A stretch of DNA of 64,000 nucleotides, taken from assembly GCA_039621445.1 (NCBI GenBank), contig CP154956.1:14620166-14684165 (forward strand), in the 5' to 3' direction. Under the pieces are notes generated by a model. That model was given only the letters and a program-made list of their open reading frames with translations, ran no database searches and was not told the origin of the DNA. This document shows positions 21,515 through 31,515 of this stretch, in pieces; position 1 is the first letter of the stretch; the number at the start of each line of letters is the position of its first letter. The stretch is from Euglena gracilis. Taxonomy: Eukaryota; Euglenida; Euglenophyceae; Euglenales. The position numbers and the translations under genes were made by a program.

Positions 21515-21644
21515 CTTCCCCTTGCTAGCATCAATCCAGGCATATTGGACCACCAGACGAACAAATCCTTAGCCAATATGGCATACACCATCCACGATAC
21601 ACAATTCAGCAGCTGCATTGTCAAAGTGGTGTGGTCAAGGGCAT
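21515..21644 (-). CDS. SWEET-type transporter exon 2 (second helix)
   Basis: After the acceptor CACCCCAG the frame reads DALDHTTLTMQLLNCVSWMV then YAILAKDLFVWWSNMPGLML. This is the first MtN3 repeat signature of SWEETs: LNC.SW..YA.L..D..V...N..G. The donor is GGGAAG|GTTTAC, exiting in phase 2. The two entering bases AT combine with one base from exon 1 to give Asp. The best-matching exon of the gene along with exon 5. Confidence 0.8.
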
Positions 21645-21779
21645 CTGGGGTGTGGTGTCGTCTGGCCCATGCAATTTCTTGCATGATAAATGAAAAAAAG
21701 TTTTCAAAATCCGGGAAAAAAACCAGTCAGTCACTTCCAAGTTTTTTTTAAAGCGCTTTGAAAACCCTAAAAACCCTCA

Positions 21780-22010
21780 GAAAAAATTATGCCTTCACCT
21801 CAAAAAAACTAATGTTTCAATGTTTTAAAAACATTCTGGCAAAGGTTTTCTCCGAACTAGCAAAACCTCTTCAAAAACAAACCAACTGCAGGGGAAAAAT
21901 TATCTCTGGCATTGCTGGAACATTATGCGTCCATCCAAACTCGAAAAAATGGCGTTTTCGCCTGTTTGATTTTGAGCCACGTTCCATAGATGTAGAAAGA
22001 AATGAAAATT
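21780..22010 (+). repeat. R1-core repeat fragment
   Basis: Carries the R1 core (TCTCTGGCATTGCTGGAAC, CATCCAAACTCGAAAAA, TTTGATTTTGAGCC). Neither terminal repeat is evident, so it looks truncated. Confidence 0.65.
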
Positions 22011-22019
22011 TTCGTCATA

Positions 22020-22345
22020 AAAATGAATATCTGGTCACTTCCCACCCCCAACAGCTGCTGGCTGACCCCCCCCCATATGGGGTCCCCCAGCTGGAACTGG
22101 GCTTGACCTGGGGTCGAACCGGGTGCCAAAAAAATCAAAACCCCAAAGATGCCCCAAAAAAACTGCCGAATGTGCAAAAAATCGATTTTTTTGACCCCAA
22201 ATTTGCCCTGGCCAGCCCAAATCCATTTGCCCTGGCCAGCCAAATATACCATTTTTGGCCCATTTTTGCACCTCCAAGAGCCAAAAATCCTTTACTGCAG
22301 CCGAGCAAAGGGCGGCTGGAAAAAATGAAAACTCATCGATGGGAG
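22020..22345 (+). repeat. Dispersed repeat R10
   Basis: CAGCTGCTGGCTGACCCCC, CAGCTGGAACTGGG, TTTTTGCACCTCCAAGAGCC, CTGCAGCCGAGCAAAGGGCG and ACTCATCGATGGG in order. Related copies are at 14455-14640, 31365-31515 and, inverted and partial, 28060-28150. Non-coding. Confidence 0.65.
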
Positions 22346-22527
22346 ACCAGGCCTCTTTTTTACTAACCGGGCGGGGGGGGTGCCTTGTGCTATGGGGTGC
22401 CTGCCCATAGCAGGCACAGCCCCCCCCCCCGGGAGGGGGGTCAGTTTTGGAAGCCCGTGCCTGCCAACCCAGCAAAATTTCCTTTGAAAATGCCCATTTT
22501 CGGGCTCTGGTGCCTTCGGCGCCGGGA

Positions 22528-22805
22528 AAGGCATTATTTTTTCAGGCGCCCTAAAAAACCTAAAAAAAAACCCTAAAAACCCTCAAAAAAGTAAAAAAAT
22601 TGGTCTTCGAAAATTTTTCGATTTTGAGCAAGAAAGAAGTCGCAAAAACTTGGCTTAAAAAAAACAGGCCAACTCCGGGGAAAAATTGATTTCTGGCATC
22701 GCATTGTCTATCCACTCATAACTGAAAAAAAATTGACTTTCATTTTAATTTTTCAACCCGGACCGACGTTGGTTCCATGCCCAGATGGCTCTTTGACGGG
22801 GGTCT
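22528..22805 (+). repeat. R1-core element with GGCATTATTTT left end
   Basis: The left end AAGGCATTATTTTTTC resembles the terminal repeat of 39202-39680. The R1 core follows (GATTTCTGGCATCGCATTG, CTATCCACTCATAACTG, GACGTTGGTTCCATGCCC). The right terminus is not seen. Confidence 0.6.
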
Positions 22806-23107
22806 CCTTCACCGTGATGACACTCTAGTCCACGACCCCAGCAGGTGTGGTTCCCAACTCAGTGGACAGGTCCACTCAATTGGGACCCCCAGGTGCTTGG
22901 CCCGGGCCATCATCGAAGGTAAAGAACCTGAGGAGGGCCAAGTTCGTTGTTAAGAATTTGGCGGCCATGTGCACAAGGCTGAAGGCCAAATTTAGGTGGG
23001 CCAAGTTTGTATAGAAGGAGGAGGGAAGCCAAGAGCCCGGGGGGGATTTCCTTGACTCCCTCCTAAATTTGCCATGCCTTCCACCAAATCAAAAACTAGT
23101 CAGTCTC

Positions 23108-23249
23108 CCGATTTCAGTGGTTGGCCATTGACGAAGCGATTGCATGATCTGGCCCATTGGACGGTGGGAAAAGAGGAGGCATAGAGCGCGCAGGATAGCA
23201 CCACCCCGATGCTGGGGAACACAACCGCTGAAATGAATTCCGGGTTCAT
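23108..23249 (-). CDS. SWEET-type transporter exon 1 (N-terminus, first helix)
   Basis: The chosen start is the ATG at 23249 (MNPEFISAVV). It reads VVFPSIGVVLSCALYASSFP then TVQWARSCNRFVNGQPLK, the typical first SWEET helix ending in the small-Pro-Thr-V segment. An ATG 42 bp upstream (MPSFSF) is in frame but reads a non-SWEET leader. Exon 2 needs exactly one leading base. The only fitting boundary near the homology end is TCGG|GAGACT at 23107, a GA dinucleotide rather than GT. Sugar efflux or uptake across the plasma or an internal membrane is the expected role. Confidence 0.7.
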
Positions 23250-23929
23250 CAGAGGATCGCCATCTGGGGAAAAAGAGAATGATGGCATGTATCTTATGGC
23301 ATGGAAACCTCATCAGATTCCCCCAAAAATTGCCATCTTCAATGAAATACATCTCTGTTTGTGTTTTTCTTGCGAACTTGAAATGTCCAAACCCCCAAAA
23401 ATAATAACCCGTTGTGTTTAATATTAAGACAGCTAATTAAAATTTGAACTAACCGTCACTTTGGGCTGTTTCATTAGCAGTTGGTTCAAATCCTACGGTG
23501 GAGCTGTTGATTGGGGGAGGGCAATGGGCCGGGGTTGCCCCCAAAGGCATGGCCCTGCCATCCCCGGCCGACGCGCACTGCCGGGGCCCCATGGCGGGGG
23601 CCTGAGTCATCGCGAGGATGCGAGGCCACCAACCCATTCAGATTTTAGGTACAGAATTTTGCTGCGACAGTATCCATTCACCGAACACGATCAGTGCTAA
23701 ACACATTGGGAAAGTCGAGAAACTGATGATGAAGCACATTTGTGGTGATTTGTTTTTTGGGTGTGGTTTCAGCAGGGTATCTCAAAATTTGCAATGCAAA
23801 AAGGCAAAGCCAAATGCAAGAAGCAGGCAAAATGTAATTTCCTTCAGGACCTCCCCAGATTGCAGAGGTAGACTCAGAAAGAGGACTCAGAAATTTATTC
23901 ACCACATTTTCCCCATTGTGTAACAGTAT

Positions 23930-24189
23930 TTGTTCTGCAAAGCTGTGCATATTTCGCACTTTTTCTGACCGAGAAAACATAGAAACATGAGCCAAATAAA
24001 AAAAATCAAAACGGCCAATGAAAAAATCGCACACCAAATCAAGCGCACTATCAGCATGCTCACCAGGCCAGTCCTCAACATCATAAAATTTTTGCGTCGC
24101 AGGACATTCAATGAAAAATCCACAAAGAAAATGGCCAAAGAAATTGACAAAACCAGGTCGACATGGACATGGGGATTGTTATTTCTGCA
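23930..24189 (-). CDS. Possible membrane-protein exon
   Basis: The minus strand stays open for about 95 codons after GTCGACTGCAG, with hydrophobic stretches (DLVLSISLAIFFVDFSL; VRLIWCAIFSLAVLIFFIWL). It lies upstream of the SWEET start. Part of the acceptor region overlaps an R1-core fragment (24185-24260). No family recognised; an A/T-rich antisense artefact is possible. Confidence 0.25.
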
Positions 24190-24808
24190 GTCGACCATCC
24201 ACCCAACACGTCAAACAACAGGGTTTTCAAAATCTTTGCATTCTTTGAATTTTTTGTTTTAATCGACCGTCAAAGAATTCATATTTAGGAATCTTCCTCT
24301 ATGCATGCAACTTCAATCAATACTTTCATGGCTGTGGGGTCATGGCTGGGGGGGGTTCATGCTTGCCCTCCAAATCAAAAGAGGGAAAGGATTGATAAAA
24401 AATGAGTTAAAATTGAGAAATGTAAATCAAAATCAGGTCCACAACCATCAGTCCCAAAACAACAGACCACTTCGCTGGGCCGACCAAAAACACAAAAATT
24501 TATTGATAATATTCCTCTGCTGGCAGAAGCTTCAGAGACAGGGGTGGGAGAAAAACCCAAAACTACAATTGCACAAATCAGCAGTGGTTGGGATGATGGG
24601 GAAACAACAGAAACAAACAAACAAACAACAGAAAAAACATCACCGACAGGCAGGAAAAAAATTCCTTCCTTCCTTCCTTTTTGTGATCGGGGTTTTCAAA
24701 ACAAAAAAAGAACAGAAAACCATGGGCCGTCAATTTTTGGAAGCCAAACTATAACACCAGTTACACGGTAACTGCAGAACCAACTTCTGAGAAATGACTA
24801 AATATAAC

Positions 24809-25009
24809 AAAGATGAAGAGTGCATCGATATGATACAGCCGTGGGTCAGGAAGAGCGAGCACCCAGTCGGCTGATTGCCTCGGGGATACTTCTATGGTTG
24901 TCAGGGGCAAAGCCAGGAGACAGCAATGAGGGTGCAGCGCACCAATCTGTCTCTGGGCATTGTCCAAACCGTCCCACTGTGTCCTTGTCGGCATAAGCAG
25001 CTTCCAAAT
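24809..25009 (-). CDS. Possible internal exon after CT tract
   Basis: On the minus strand a CT microsatellite and CTCGTGCAG form a strong acceptor, and CATCTTT|GTTATA a donor; the 201-nt exon is exactly 67 codons. One frame reads GLDNAQRQIGALHPHC and LPDPRLYHIDALFIF. A second frame (DLEAAYADKDTVGRFGQ) is also open to a stop. I cannot tell which is used and recognise neither. Confidence 0.35.
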
Positions 25010-25012
25010 CTG

Positions 25013-25014
<2 letters not shown>

Positions 25015-25051
<37 letters not shown>
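25015..25051. repeat. GA microsatellite
   Basis: GA dinucleotide array of about 18 units. On the minus strand it forms the pyrimidine tract of the acceptor at 25010. Confidence 0.95.
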
Positions 25052-25057
<6 letters not shown>

Positions 25058-25306
25058 AAATCAGACAAAATGTGCACACACACACACACAAATTGTCTTT
25101 TCATCATTGATTTTTGACAACCAAATTCAGTTTTTTTTATAGGTTTATATAATTTTCATTATTTCTTTTACTATTTTTGACCATTTTCCCAACATGCACT
25201 GTCGATTCCTCAGGTCCATACTTCAAACTAAAACAAATATCATTTAAAACAAACAAAACTGACTGAAAACCCCCCAATCAACACTGGAGTGTCTATGATG
25301 AGATCT

Positions 25307-25360
25307 AGGGCGGTCCAAGCAAATTAAAAAAAAACTTTCCTGTCTCTTAAGGACCGCCCT
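25307..25360. mobile_element. 54-bp solo element with perfect 10-bp target duplication
   Basis: Perfect 10-bp inverted termini AGGGCGGTCC (25307-25316) and GGACCGCCCT (25351-25360), flanked by identical gatgagatct at 25297-25306 and 25361-25370. The 34-bp middle is an A-run with a GACAGGAAAG-like block (complement), matching the ends of the larger R1 elements at 7292 and 41155. It is too short to encode anything, so it must have been mobilised in trans. Confidence 0.9.
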
Positions 25361-25370
25361 GATGAGATCT

Positions 25371-25940
25371 GGTGGTTACTCCGGCCAGCCAGCCAGCCAG
25401 GCCGTGCCGGGCCAGGCTGCCGGGCCGCCGGCCGGGCCTGGCCGGGCCACCGGGGCGCCAGCAGGGCTGGGCTGGGCCGCTGGGCCGGGCCGGGCCGCCC
25501 TGGCTTCCACAATCCTCAAACATCTGCTGCAGCATGGAACCATCAGACACGTAAAGAGCTCAGCACTACACAAAACCTGGTTGGAAAACGGGCCACAAAG
25601 GACTTTTTTCTGCAATCAGGCAGGTATAACGCAATATTTTGGGCAATGATATTTTTTTGTAAAAGTCATTTCTCGTCAGAGGTTTTTTAAGGACCCAGGG
25701 GAGGGGGTCTGGACCCACCCACCCATCTTGGGGGGGGGCTCGGGTCCAAAAAGCCAAAGAGTCCAAAAAATAAAACAGAATGAACAAAATCCCGCCTCCG
25801 GCAGGATACCCACTCAGCTCAACCCCCCCCCCTTAGATGCACTTTGGCTTCTGTCTGGTTTAAGGCCTGGCGCTGCATTCCGCTTCTGGCCCTTTCTTCG
25901 GAGCAACTCCCAACAATTGTCCGACCCCATATTCACTGGG
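25371..25940. other. Gene-free stretch, GCCGGGCC-rich
   Basis: 25382-25500 is a CCAGCCAG/GCCGGGCC low-complexity block, open in several frames. 25549-25575 carries an inverted copy of the block seen at 34080 and 48905 (AGCTCAGCACTACACAAAA). 25830-25890 carries a GGCTTCTG...CGCTTCTGGCCC block shared with 41970-42035 and, inverted, 60048-60085. Confidence 0.5.
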
Positions 25941-25943
25941 ACT

Positions 25944-27705
25944 TCAAACTTCCGTTTTGTGTTTTCCTTGCCCTTCCCCTCCCCCTTGGGTTTTCGGCTC
26001 CCCTTTCTGGCTGCTGCTGCTGCTGCTTCTGTTGCTGCTCGATTTCGTTCCCAAGAGGTGCTCGGGGTGGTAAGTGGGCCTACTCCTCCACTGCGCGCCG
26101 GCGGGTACCGGTGTCACCTGCAGTGGGCCCTTTTTACCACCACAGCCCGCCGGGTCCCCCTGGGAAGGAAATGCTTTCCGCTGCTGCTTGCTGGGCTGCT
26201 GCTGTTGCTGCTCATTCCCCGACCCTTTGGACCCACCCTGGGCTCTTTGCTCTTGGTGTGGTTCCCAGTTGTTGTGTTGCTGTCTCCCGTTGCTGTTCTC
26301 AATGGGATGGGCATACAGGCAGGAGGTGGTCCTCCACCAGCATCCCATCCCATACTTGCACATGCGCTGTTCCCCCGTCGGTCTGCCCCGCCCTCCCCAT
26401 GGGGACCCCCCTCTGTGGGCTGCACTTCTTGGGTTTACCCCCACCAGTTGGCTGGGTGCTGGTACGGACAGTATGGGTATAGACACCGCTGTCCAAACCA
26501 GCACACCTTGCCATTGCTGGGGGTGTTGGTGTTGGTGTGAGTGTGTCCACCTTTGGTGTGGTTACCTCCAAACTGCGGTGGCAAAATCAAGCTTGCGCTG
26601 TCACGACGCGACCGCGTGCGAGGCGGGTGGTTGGGAGTGTGTGTAGAAGTTGATTTTCCGGTGCCTTGGACCGTGGTCCAGCCTTTGGCACTGTTTGCTT
26701 TGCTTTGCTGAACGGGTTGGTGCCATTTCTGGTGGGGCTGGCTGCCTCCAGGAGCTTGTTGGGCTCTTGGTGCATGCCCTGGCTCTCGCCTTTTTTGTCC
26801 CCAGGGACCCCCTTTGGCTGTGACTGGAGGACCAGGGTTTTTGGCCTCGCCTATCCGCTCCGCTTCCTTCCAGTCGTGGCTCTCCTCTTCTGCTGCCATT
26901 TCTGTGTCCCCATCAGAAGAGAACCTCTCTTTTCCTGACGCCCTCGCCTGGTGCCTCTGTGCTCTGTTTGTTCGCTCTGGTACCATTGAGGTTGGGTCCT
27001 GGTGCGTGTGCTTCACCTGGGCTTGCTCTCCAGCAGTACCTCGGTTTCTGCCCATGCCAAACCGACATGCTGCCACTCGGCCTCCTCCTCCAGCTGTATG
27101 CGCAACACGCCCTCCTCTCCCAAACCACAATGGCGTTGCAGGTCTTCTTCTACTTGCAAGATGTTTAGCTGACCGCCTCCGGCAACCCAGAGTGCCCAGC
27201 ACCTTGCCAGTCGGTCGGACGCCTCCCTGTGCTGGTAATTTGCGTACCACGCTCCTCTGTCATCCACCCAATCCTTCGCATCACCCAGCTTCTGAAAAGC
27301 CTCTTTGCTTTTTGGGTGGGAACATTTATCCAGGTGGATCACAAGGCTGATCCTCTTGTAGACTGCCGTGCAATCCTGGCTGGGTGTGTTTTCCTGGACC
27401 CCCAAGGCTTGCCATGGAGTGCTCCGTGTCCTCCTTCTGCACTTGCAGCCTGACCACACGAGTCATTTTGCGGAACCACGAACGCAGCTCTCCCCGCCGA
27501 ATTTCTTCCGCTTTCCACCAATCAGCAAGGAATTTGCCCCACATGCAGTCCAGTTCATGTCTGAAATAACCCCGACGGGTGGCTGCCAGGGCAATGCCCT
27601 GCACTGCAAATTTGAACATTTGCAATGCAGAGCACAGCCTTTGTGCTCTAAGGAACTGGCTGGTGAGGACCCCCAAGCGCTGGGAATCTGTGACCATTGA
27701 GCCTG
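25944..27705 (-). pseudogene. Decayed retroelement-like ORF with J-domain, GEAKNPGP motif and two CCCH zinc fingers
   Basis: Read on the minus strand across three frames. About 27705-27460 is a helical, Arg/Trp-rich region (KFLADWWKAEEIRRGELRSW). After a frameshift, 27420-27256 is a J-domain: TPWQALGV, AVYKRISLVIHLDKC, EAFQKLGDA, with HLD in place of the invariant HPD. After another shift come SSDGDTEMAAEEE and RIGEAKNPGPP (26851-26828), then CCCH finger 1 (C-x5-C-x4-C-x3-H, 26503-26456). After a third shift comes CCCH finger 2 (C-x5-C-x6-C-x3-H, 26360-26307) and a Gln/Ser-rich tail. The GEAKNPGP string is one I associate with retroelement ORFs of dinoflagellates (from memory, unverified). 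No endonuclease or polymerase is visible next to it. The frameshifts suggest a dead copy, though small introns could mimic them. Confidence 0.55.
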
Positions 27706-27759
27706 CCCCTGGGTACCTCCTGATTCGGGCTGAGCCCCCCCCCCCCCCGGGGGAGGGGC

Positions 27760-28190
27760 TCAGCCAGGACCCACCCACCTGGGTCACGAAACTTAAGAAA
27801 AATCTGTTTCTCATGCAATGCCTACCAGAGGGCTGTTCAAGCCGAAAGGATCACACTCCCGAGGGAGGTTCAGCCAGCCAGCAGCCTTTATCCAGCACAG
27901 ACCTCCCGCTCTTGCCCCATCGACAACTTCTATTTCCTGTCCTAAGGACAGTTGGATGGCAACAGAGTGCAGAATGGGACAAGGAGGTCGAAGAGGGCCA
28001 AAAATACATTTTTTGCATAATTGGCAGTTTTAGGGGGCGTGTTGCAGTCTCGATTTTGGCTGCAGTTCGACCCGTTTGGTGGGGCTCAGTTCCAGCTGTG
28101 GGAACCCACAGGGGGGGGGGTCAGCCAGCAGCTTTGCCCCATCGACCAAATTCTCCAGCCTTTGAGCTGTCGGAACCAACTTGTCGGGAC
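27760..28190. other. Gene-free stretch with R10 fragment
   Basis: Contains a C/G tract pair (27735-27760) and an inverted R10 fragment at 28060-28150. No exon identified. Confidence 0.5.
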
Positions 28191-28194
28191 TTAC

Positions 28195-28284
28195 CATTCC
28201 CACTGTTGACATTCCGGTACATATCCAGGTTGAGGGCCCGAGCTGTGACGATGCACTGACAGCAAGCAATGGCACACCGAGGGG
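28195..28284 (-). CDS. Internal exon, unrecognised protein
   Basis: Consensus splice sites: acceptor GTTGTCTGCAG and donor GGGAATG|GTAAGT. One frame reads PRCAIACCQC, IVTARALNLDMYRNVNSGN; another is also open. The Cys-rich start and NLDMYRNVNSGN look coding but match no family I can name. Upstream sequence (28290-28460) is open and hydrophobic in a different frame and may be intron. Confidence 0.4.
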
Positions 28285-28449
28285 CTGCAGACAACGCTCA
28301 GAGCACGCTATGGATTGGTGCCAGGCTGTGACGTCATCGCCCAGCCCTTGGACCAAGGGCGAAGTGCTGCAAACAAGAACCAGGATGGTTCTGAAGCAAA
28401 ATAAAATCCCGTCCCAGCAAACAAACCACAAGAAAATGGCTGAGACAAT

Positions 28450-28607
28450 GACATAGTTAGGCAAAAAAACAGTCGGATTTCGCTCATCCACCCAAAACGT
28501 CAAAAAAAATGCGTTTTCGGTTTTTTGTTTTCAATTCTTGACCCTGTTGGCCAGCCCTGTAGCCTAAGTAAGGTCCTCGTCTGCGTTCCATCCTCAAGGA
28601 CCGCCCT
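28450..28607 (+). repeat. R1-core element with GGACCGCCCT right end
   Basis: R1 core (CATCCACCCAAAACGTC, GCGTTTTCGG) ends at GGACCGCCCT (28598-28607). The left terminus is not preserved. Confidence 0.6.
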
Positions 28608-28609
28608 TG

Positions 28610-29405
28610 CATGAACAGACCATCTTTTGAGACGACGCTGCCTGCTCCAGGCTGAGGGTCCTCTCGGGACCAGAGGTTGGGGACCGCCACGGGCAGGGTA
28701 TTGAGTGAACAGGGACGGGTTTTCACAAACATTTTCTTTAAAAAAAATCACACACATTTTTTAAAAAAAAATCGGCCAAAATATACACCAAATCTCATCT
28801 GAGCAAAGCGCTGAAGACAGTTTTGGCTCCGGGGGGGGAATCCTAGGGGGAGTCCTTGGGGGGGGGAAGGGATGGATGGGAAGCCTTGAGGGGGGGGGGG
28901 GACGGACCCCCCCTCCCAACACGTGGGGGGTCGGACCCCCCCCTCCTACCTCGAAACTGGGGGTGTGGCAGAAATTTTTCGATTTCATGGACGGGCCGGA
29001 AAGGGCCGGAAATCGCGTCGGAATCGGTCAAAAGACCCTGAATTTTCTTTGAAAATCGATCCAAAAATGCTCATTTTTTGAATTTTTTTGAACATGTTTT
29101 TGGGGGAAAACACCAACACATCAAAAAATGGGCAATATGGCCAAAAGTCAGCAAAAGGGGTGTTTTTTGCTCATTTTCCGGCGCTGCGCGCCGGAAGAAA
29201 ATTTTCTGCTATTTTTGGCACCTGTCAAGGAGGGGGTGGGGGGTCCGAACCCCCCCTCCCAACATCTAGGGGGGGGGGGGGGGGTCCACCCGGGGGTCCC
29301 CCCTACCCCCTTACCCCCAGGGGGGGGGGGGTGGGGTACTACGGAAAACCGAAGGGCTTCCCAACCACTCCTGGGGGGGGGGGTTCCGAACCCTCCCGCA
29401 AAACC
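28610..29405. other. Gene-free stretch dominated by G tracts
   Basis: Many G8-G13 runs with the complementary C runs close by, forming potential hairpins, and an R2-like block at 29030-29230 with a GGCGCTGCGCGCC hairpin. No exon supported. Confidence 0.5.
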
Positions 29406-29411
29406 AAAGCT

Positions 29412-29495
29412 CGTTTAATACCCTGGCCGCGGAGGACGGGCGCACGTTGTCGCCGCGCGTGCCCCTGTGGGCGGTGCAGCAGGGGGGCCGCGCTG
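29412..29495 (+). CDS. Possible GC-rich exon, unrecognised
   Basis: A GC-rich patch reads LAAEDGRTLSPRVPLWAVQQ on the + strand before running into G tracts. The composition resembles the kinase exons, but the minus strand is also open and splice sites are weak. Confidence 0.2.
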
Positions 29496-29699
29496 GGGGG
29501 GGGCGTTTGCTACGGGGACCCACCCACGTGTCTGGGGGGGGGGGGGCAGCCAGGTTAGTGGAGCCGTCTCCTCGCCTTGCCCGCCTGTCATGGGCGTCAG
29601 AGCAAAGGCAAGGGAAGGCAAAAACAGATCAGTTGGCATTCGTGATACTGATGGGGTTACCTTCCAAGGCTGGTGGAGCGTCCCCGCAGCTTAAGCAAC

Positions 29700-30110
29700 C
29701 GCTTGTGACAGGTGATTTCCTCTCTCTCTTCGAAATCGGTATTCTTTGCTTTCATCGTACTCCGCGATGAAGACGTTGTCGATAGGGAGTTTCGCCCCGG
29801 CACGGTGGGGTTGGGGCTCCTCAGTGGGGACCCTCACCGGCCTTTTCCCCAGACTCCCTTCTTGGGTCGTCTTGCTTGGGCCCCGTCTTGAGCCTTCTCT
29901 TCCCCTTGCTCTTCTCAGGTGCGCTGTTGTTGGGTCAGCGTCCCAGCCTCGACGCCCGGGACAGCACCCAGTCAGCGGAGGTCTTATCCTCAGCCGGCAT
30001 GCATCGCATTGTCCGGGAGGGGGTGCTGTTTTTGTTAAGAAGTGGGTTTCAGCGTCCCACCCCTTCACGCAGGGCAGCGCGGCATCCGAGCGGCTTGGGG
30101 CGTAGGGGAC
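29700..30110 (-). CDS. Possible exon(s), unrecognised
   Basis: The minus strand is open for about 137 codons upstream of a stop near 29691. The best coding-like part is AKLPIDNVFIAEYDESKEYR (about 29800-29735). The + strand is open as well. No family recognised. Confidence 0.2.
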
Positions 30111-30238
30111 GGGCCATGGGGGACCCACCGCGCCTACCCACCGTGGGAACTCCACTGTCGGCATTGTGGTTGTGCGGCCTCCTTCGCCTCCCCCCGTGAA
30201 GGGCTCGGCTACTCTAGTCCACGACCACGACGAAGGTG

Positions 30239-30239
<1 letters not shown>

Positions 30240-30306
<67 letters not shown>
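30240..30306. repeat. CT microsatellite
   Basis: About 31 CT units. Open frames across it (Glu-Arg or Leu-Ser repeats) are artefacts. Confidence 0.97.
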
Positions 30307-30308
<2 letters not shown>

Positions 30309-30663
30309 ACTTGAGGTCTTGCCGTGTTCCCACCTGTGGTGGGTTGATGGACGGACTGGGTTAAGATATAAGTTTCTAAGCAAAGGCCACTGTGGGTGAT
30401 AAGCCCATATCCATCAGGTCTGGGTGTCCCCAGGGTCTTGAACAGCAGGCCTCCGGTCATGTACACGTCAAAAAAAGTACCCCCTGTCTTTCTAGCAACA
30501 AATCGTGTTTGTTGAGGTTCCAATTTCAATTTGTATGTGAATGCAAACCAAAAACACGAGTCAAAGTCATCCTCACAATATCATCAAAAGAGAGTATTAT
30601 AATGGGGTTTATTTTCACTTCACTTGGCAATTTCCCGGGCGCCGTGGGTTGGCTGGAAAAGGT

Positions 30664-30681
30664 GGATGGATGGATGGATGG

Positions 30682-30717
<36 letters not shown>

Positions 30718-30756
30718 ATGGATGGATGGATGGATGGATGGATGGATGGATGGATG
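30664..30756. repeat. TGGA tetranucleotide array
   Basis: About 23 units of GGAT with a single C interruption near 30691. Frames across it give Met-Asp-Gly-Trp or His-Pro-Ser-Ile peptides, which are rejected. Confidence 0.97.
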
Positions 30757-30759
30757 TAT

Positions 30760-31260
30760 TTTCGGTGTGAAGAGCAAAAAAAAAAATACCTGAATTCGAC
30801 CCTCCCCTATCCCTCCCCCACAAAGAGCAAAAAAAAAAATTGCCCGAAGTCGACCCTCCCCTATCCCCCCTACAGTCGTGCTGACCTGCAGTTGTCGACC
30901 TGTTGGTCCTGAAAGAAACCTCTGCTCACCACCTCCTTCATTTGTGGCTAGTCCCCCACCCCTTGGGGGGGGGGGGGCTCAGCCAGCTGGCAGCTGGGCC
31001 TGGCTGGTGCCGCAAAAACAGGCAAAAAATCAGGCAAAAAATCCAAACCCAGGTAGGTTATGGAACCTTTTTCAGCCAAATTTCAACCGCAACCGTTCAG
31101 AAATGCCATTTTCAGCCATTTTTGACCTCTTTCTTCCAAAATTTTTGGTCCTTTACAACGAAAAAATTCTTCAGTCCAGCCCAGCTTTGTTGGGTTGGCC
31201 TCACCTTCATTTCAGCGGCAGGGAGGGGGGGTCTAGACACACAGTGTATTCACAAAGACT
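30760..31260. other. Gene-free stretch
   Basis: A tandem pair of AAATACC/TTGCC..GAAGTCGACCCTCCCC blocks at 30785-30870, then G-tract and A-rich repeat sequence. No exon seen. Confidence 0.5.
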
Positions 31261-31271
31261 GGTGAAAACTA

Positions 31272-31352
31272 TTTTTTTTTGGTGAACACAAGTTAACACA
31301 AAAAAAATTGGTGAACACAGGGGAACACAAAAGTTTTTGGTGAACACAAAAA
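31272..31352. repeat. TTGGTGAACACA minisatellite, locus 1
   Basis: Several imperfect copies of TTGGTGAACACA separated by A runs. The same unit recurs at 32418-32512. Confidence 0.8.
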
Positions 31353-31364
31353 AGGACTCAAAAA

Positions 31365-31515
31365 ATCGAACGTTGACCCTAAATCTGAGCTGGCCGGCCT
31401 TTTCCGACCCATTTTCAGCCCATTTTTGCAGCCCCAAAAGCCAAAGACGTATTACTGTCAAGCTGTCCTTTGGGCAGTTGCAAAACAAACAAAACTTGCC
31501 GATGCGGGGGTCCGA
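31365..31515 (+). repeat. Dispersed repeat R10, copy 3
   Basis: GAGCTGGCCGGCC, CAGCCCATTTTTGCAGCCCC, AAAAGCCAAAG and CTTGCCGATGCGGG in the same order as at 22120-22345 and 14455-14640. Confidence 0.55.

Noticed and set aside
23455-23515. Possible tRNA T-arm (GGTTCAAATCC)
   Set aside because: The T stem has a mismatch, no pairing acceptor half is present upstream, and no D or anticodon arm can be drawn.
26828-26851. GEAKNPGP as a working 2A ribosome-skipping site
   Set aside because: The conserved D-x-E before NPGP is replaced by G-E-A-K, and the ORF is broken, so I treat it only as a motif.
25728-27350. Plus-strand frames of 180-270 codons opposite the J-domain/CCCH ORF
   Set aside because: The minus strand carries recognisable motifs (J-domain, CCCH spacing); the plus frames are Leu/Cys/Pro-rich shadows.
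30166-30530. Frames with (Glu-Arg)n or (Leu-Ser)n
   Set aside because: CT dinucleotide repeat.
30526-30823. Frames with (Ile-His-Pro-Ser)n or (Met-Asp-Gly-Trp)n
   Set aside because: TGGA tetranucleotide repeat.
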